Shown here: in pieces, positions 61,634-64,000 of the stretch
Layout of the letters: the number at the start of each line of letters is the position of its first letter
Numbering within the stretch: position 1 is the stretch's first letter
Assembly (NCBI RefSeq): GCF_042682545.1
Contig: NZ_JBHUHQ010000021.1
DNA: 64,000 nucleotides
Source of the DNA: Ornithinibacillus salinisoli
Lineage (GTDB): Bacteria > Bacillota > Bacilli > Bacillales > Amphibacillaceae
Reading direction: 5' to 3' (one strand)
Notes under the pieces: model-generated
What the model was told of the DNA's origin: nothing
Seen by the model: only the letters and a program-made list of their open reading frames with translations
Databases searched by the model: none
Program-made: the position numbers and the translations under genes

Positions 61634-61666
61634 AATTCAATTCCCCCTATGCAAATTATTTATTGA

Positions 61667-62050
61667 TTACTTAGCGATAATTTTTGATAGAACACCATTC
61701 ACAAATTTCCCTGATTTATCATCTCCATATAAATGAGCTAATTCAATAGCTTCATTAATGGATACGTTAGTAGGAACATCCTCGACATACAAAATTTCAT
61801 AAGTAGCGATTCGTAAAACAGTTCTTTCTACCGATGCAAGTCTTTGGATTGTCCAATTTTCTAGGTGGTTTGATATGGTTTGATCGATTTCATCTTTATG
61901 GGAAACAACACCCTCGACTAGTGCTTGCAAAAAATCATCCTGCTCCTCTGCATCTAGTAGCTGACTTGTTATTTCATTAGGGTCAGTTATGTTAATATCT
62001 AACTGAAATAATATTTGAAATGCTTTTTCTCTTGCTGCATGACGTTTCAT
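61667..62050 (-). CDS. nusB: transcription antitermination factor NusB
   Basis: This 127-residue all-helical RNA-binding protein joins NusE (S10) at boxA in rRNA transcripts. The family signatures FQILFQLDIN and NEAIELAHLYGDDKSGKFVNGVL are complete. AAAAGGAG precedes the ATG. Confidence 0.95.
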   Translation of the reverse strand: MKRHAAREKAFQILFQLDINITDPNEITSQLLDAEEQDDFLQALVEGVVSHKDEIDQTISNHLENWTIQRLASVERTVLRIATYEILYVEDVPTNVSINEAIELAHLYGDDKSGKFVNGVLSKIIAK

Positions 62051-62151
62051 CTTCCATAACTCCTTTTATCTTATCTACCACAAATAATAACATGATTATA
62101 CACGCAAAGCTACAAACAACAGTCAGGAACAAATGAATGATATAGGAATAA

Positions 62152-62187
62152 ATCAAGGTCAAAAGAATGGCTTCTTTTGACCTTGAT
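62152..62187 (-). terminator. hairpin after yqhY
   Basis: A 16-bp perfect stem (ATCAAGGTCAAAAGAA / TTCTTTTGACCTTGAT, TGGC loop) lies just beyond the yqhY stop. The T tract after it is short (TTTATTCC), so termination may be partial. Confidence 0.7.
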
Positions 62188-62189
62188 CA

Positions 62190-62585
62190 TTATTCGTTCA
62201 CTTCTTCGGTATCCTCTTTATCCATTTGTACACCAACAACATGAATATTTATTTCTGCTATATCCAATGCCGTCATATTTTTTAGAGTTTGTCTAATATT
62301 TTCTTGTAGTTTTTGAGCTACTTGTGGTATAGATACACCATAATCCAGTACAACGTATAAATCAATAGCTACCCCGTTATCTGTTAGTTCAACTTTTACA
62401 CCTTTACTATGTGTTTTTTTCCCGAACCGTTCTACTACACCGGTAGCAAAATTACCACGCATTGCATACAGCCCATCTACTTCTGATGCAGCAATACCAG
62501 TAATTACTTCAATTACCTCTGGAGCAATCTCTACCTTACCTAAACCAGTATTCTCACTTACATTTACTAATTGTTGATCAGCCAT
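62190..62585 (-). CDS. yqhY: Asp23/Gls24-family protein YqhY
   Basis: This 131-residue protein of the Asp23 family has the VEIAPEVIEVITGIAASEVDGL start and the conserved VVLDYGVSIPQVAQKLQENI. Its B. subtilis relative is an envelope/fatty-acid related protein next to acc genes. AAGGAG precedes ATG 62585; the frame opens at 62603. It lies 52 bp after accC. Confidence 0.9.
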   Translation of the reverse strand: MADQQLVNVSENTGLGKVEIAPEVIEVITGIAASEVDGLYAMRGNFATGVVERFGKKTHSKGVKVELTDNGVAIDLYVVLDYGVSIPQVAQKLQENIRQTLKNMTALDIAEINIHVVGVQMDKEDTEEVNE

Positions 62586-62637
62586 CTTCTCACTCCTTAT
62601 CATTTTTTAATGATAATCTATGTTCCTTCGTCTCCAT

Positions 62638-63996
62638 TTATTTGTTTTTTTCAACAATTGGATGCTCTTCTAAAAAGTTTGTATTAAAATCCCCTGCTAC
62701 AAATACATCATGTTCCATAATTAGTTGATGGAAAGGAATTGTCGTATGAACTCCTTCAACTAAAAATTCTCCTAATGCTCTCTTCATTCGATTAATTGCT
62801 TCTTCACGTGTTGGACCATACGTAATTAATTTTGCAATCATGGAATCATAAAATGGAGGTATTTTATACGTTGGATAAGCAGCTGAATCCACCCTCACAC
62901 CAAAACCACCTGGTGGTAAGTACATCTCGATAGTCCCTGGAGATGGCATAAAGTTCTTAAATGGATCTTCTGCATTTATTCTACATTCTATTGCCCAACC
63001 TTCGAAAGTAATTTCTTCCTGATTGAAGGACAGTTCTTCATTATTAGCTATTTTTATTTGTTCTTTGATTAAGTCAATTCCTGTTACCATTTCGGTGACT
63101 GGGTGTTCAACTTGAATTCTTGTGTTCATTTCCATGAAATAAAATTCTTTTGACGTACGATCAAAAATGAATTCTATCGTTCCTGCACCTCGATAATCAA
63201 CAGCTTGTGCAGCTTTAACTGCTGCATCTCCCATTTTTGTTCGAACTTCTTCGTTTAACGCCGGAGAAGGAGTTTCTTCTATCAACTTTTGTAGTCTTCG
63301 CTGAATGGTACAGTCTCTTTCTCCAAGATGAACAACATTGCCATAATTATCAGCAAGCACTTGAATTTCGACATGGCGAAAATCTTCGATGAATTTTTCA
63401 ATATATACACCTGGATTTCCAAAGGCTGTCTCCGCCTCTTTTTGTGTCACGCGAATTCCTTTGATTAATTCTTCTTCAGATCTTGCAACGCGAATACCTT
63501 TACCACCGCCACCTGCAGTCGCCTTAATAATTACTGGATAGCCAATTTCTTCAGCAATAGCAATGGCTTCTTCTTCATTTTGAATAATCCCTTCTGAACC
63601 CGGTACAATTGGGACATTTGCTTCCTTCATTGTTTCTCTTGCTACATCTTTTATACCCATCTTTTGTATTGAATGTGCACTTGGGCCAACAAAGGTCACA
63701 TTACATGCTTTACATATTTCTGCAAAATCAGCATTTTCAGCTAGAAACCCATAACCGGGGTGAATTGCATCTACCTCTGTTAATGTCGCTACACTCATGA
63801 TATTTGTAAAATTGAGGTAGCTATCTTTACTTAACGTAGGACCGATACAATAGGCTTCATCTGCTAATTGAACATGCAATGATTCTTTATCTGCTTCGGA
63901 ATATACGGCTACTGTTTCAATGTCCATTTCTTTACAAGCACGTATAATTCGAACGGCAATTTCACCTCTATTAGCAACTAATAGTTTTTTAATCAT
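62638..63996 (-). CDS. accC: biotin carboxylase subunit of acetyl-CoA carboxylase
   Basis: This 452-residue ATP-grasp enzyme carboxylates biotin on AccB. It has LLVANRGEIAVRIIRACKEM, the Gly-rich ATP loop KATAGGGGKGIR, and MEMNTRIQVEHPVTEMVTG. Its start is 4 bp from the window edge; accB is expected just outside on the right. Complete. Confidence 0.96.
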   Translation of the reverse strand: MIKKLLVANRGEIAVRIIRACKEMDIETVAVYSEADKESLHVQLADEAYCIGPTLSKDSYLNFTNIMSVATLTEVDAIHPGYGFLAENADFAEICKACNVTFVGPSAHSIQKMGIKDVARETMKEANVPIVPGSEGIIQNEEEAIAIAEEIGYPVIIKATAGGGGKGIRVARSEEELIKGIRVTQKEAETAFGNPGVYIEKFIEDFRHVEIQVLADNYGNVVHLGERDCTIQRRLQKLIEETPSPALNEEVRTKMGDAAVKAAQAVDYRGAGTIEFIFDRTSKEFYFMEMNTRIQVEHPVTEMVTGIDLIKEQIKIANNEELSFNQEEITFEGWAIECRINAEDPFKNFMPSPGTIEMYLPPGGFGVRVDSAAYPTYKIPPFYDSMIAKLITYGPTREEAINRMKRALGEFLVEGVHTTIPFHQLIMEHDVFVAGDFNTNFLEEHPIVEKNK

Positions 63997-64000
63997 TACA

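Overview
The window is 64 kb of chromosome from a low-G+C, endospore-forming member of the Bacillaceae. Support comes from spo0A, spoIIA, spoIVB, spoVA, spoIIM, dacB/dacF and spmAB, from GGAGG-type ribosome binding sites, and from gene order that follows the Bacillus subtilis 'ypu-yqk-yqj-yqi' interval almost gene for gene. The OLE RNA locus, the dispersed palindromes and the branched-chain/propionate gene sets point to the Oceanobacillus/Virgibacillus side of the family. That placement is an inference, not a measurement.

Layout: 1-5,600 holds the end of resA, then rluB, spmB-spmA-dacB, scpB-scpA, a small YjcZ-type spore peptide and an orphan ribT. 5,660-8,130 holds a tiny membrane peptide, a site-2-protease-like protein, ppiB and lysA. 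8,270-13,760 is the sporulation block: a reduced spoVA operon (A, B and F only), spoIIAA-AB-sigF and dacF. 13,880-18,540 is nucleoside salvage (deoB-punA-pdp) plus xerD and yqzK. 18,860-23,880 has fur, spoIIM, an EndoQ-like nuclease, nudF, an aldo/keto reductase and an IscA-like protein. 23,900-31,230 has yqjQ-yqjP, a glycerophosphodiesterase, namA, rnz, an aldehyde dehydrogenase and a Y-family polymerase.

31,370-36,600 is a methylmalonyl-CoA module. It has a mutase catalytic subunit, a single protein fusing the B12-binding subunit to methylmalonyl-CoA epimerase, a carboxyltransferase and an M20 peptidase. 38,630-49,230 is the branched-chain keto acid operon (ptb-bcd-buk-lpdV-bkdAA-bkdAB-bkdB-brxB), with a consensus sigma-54 promoter and its activator BkdR. 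The two modules are metabolically linked, because valine and isoleucine breakdown yields propionyl-CoA. 49,380-56,990 carries yqzF, an aspartokinase, spo0A, spoIVB, recN, argR and a TlyA-type methyltransferase.

57,020-64,000 holds the most notable locus. A roughly 600-nt structured non-coding RNA with long closing stem and its own extended -10 box sits between ispA and a four-helix membrane protein. This matches the OLE RNA / OapA ribonucleoprotein system. It is followed on the genomic map by ispA, xseB, xseA, folD, nusB, yqhY and accC.

Compared with the B. subtilis order, three neighbourhoods have lost genes: rib genes beside ribT, spoVAC-D-E inside spoVA, and dxs between ispA and tlyA. At least four copies of one palindromic intergenic repeat and three copies of a second repeat are scattered through the non-coding gaps. 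No tRNA, rRNA, CRISPR array, insertion sequence or prophage was seen.
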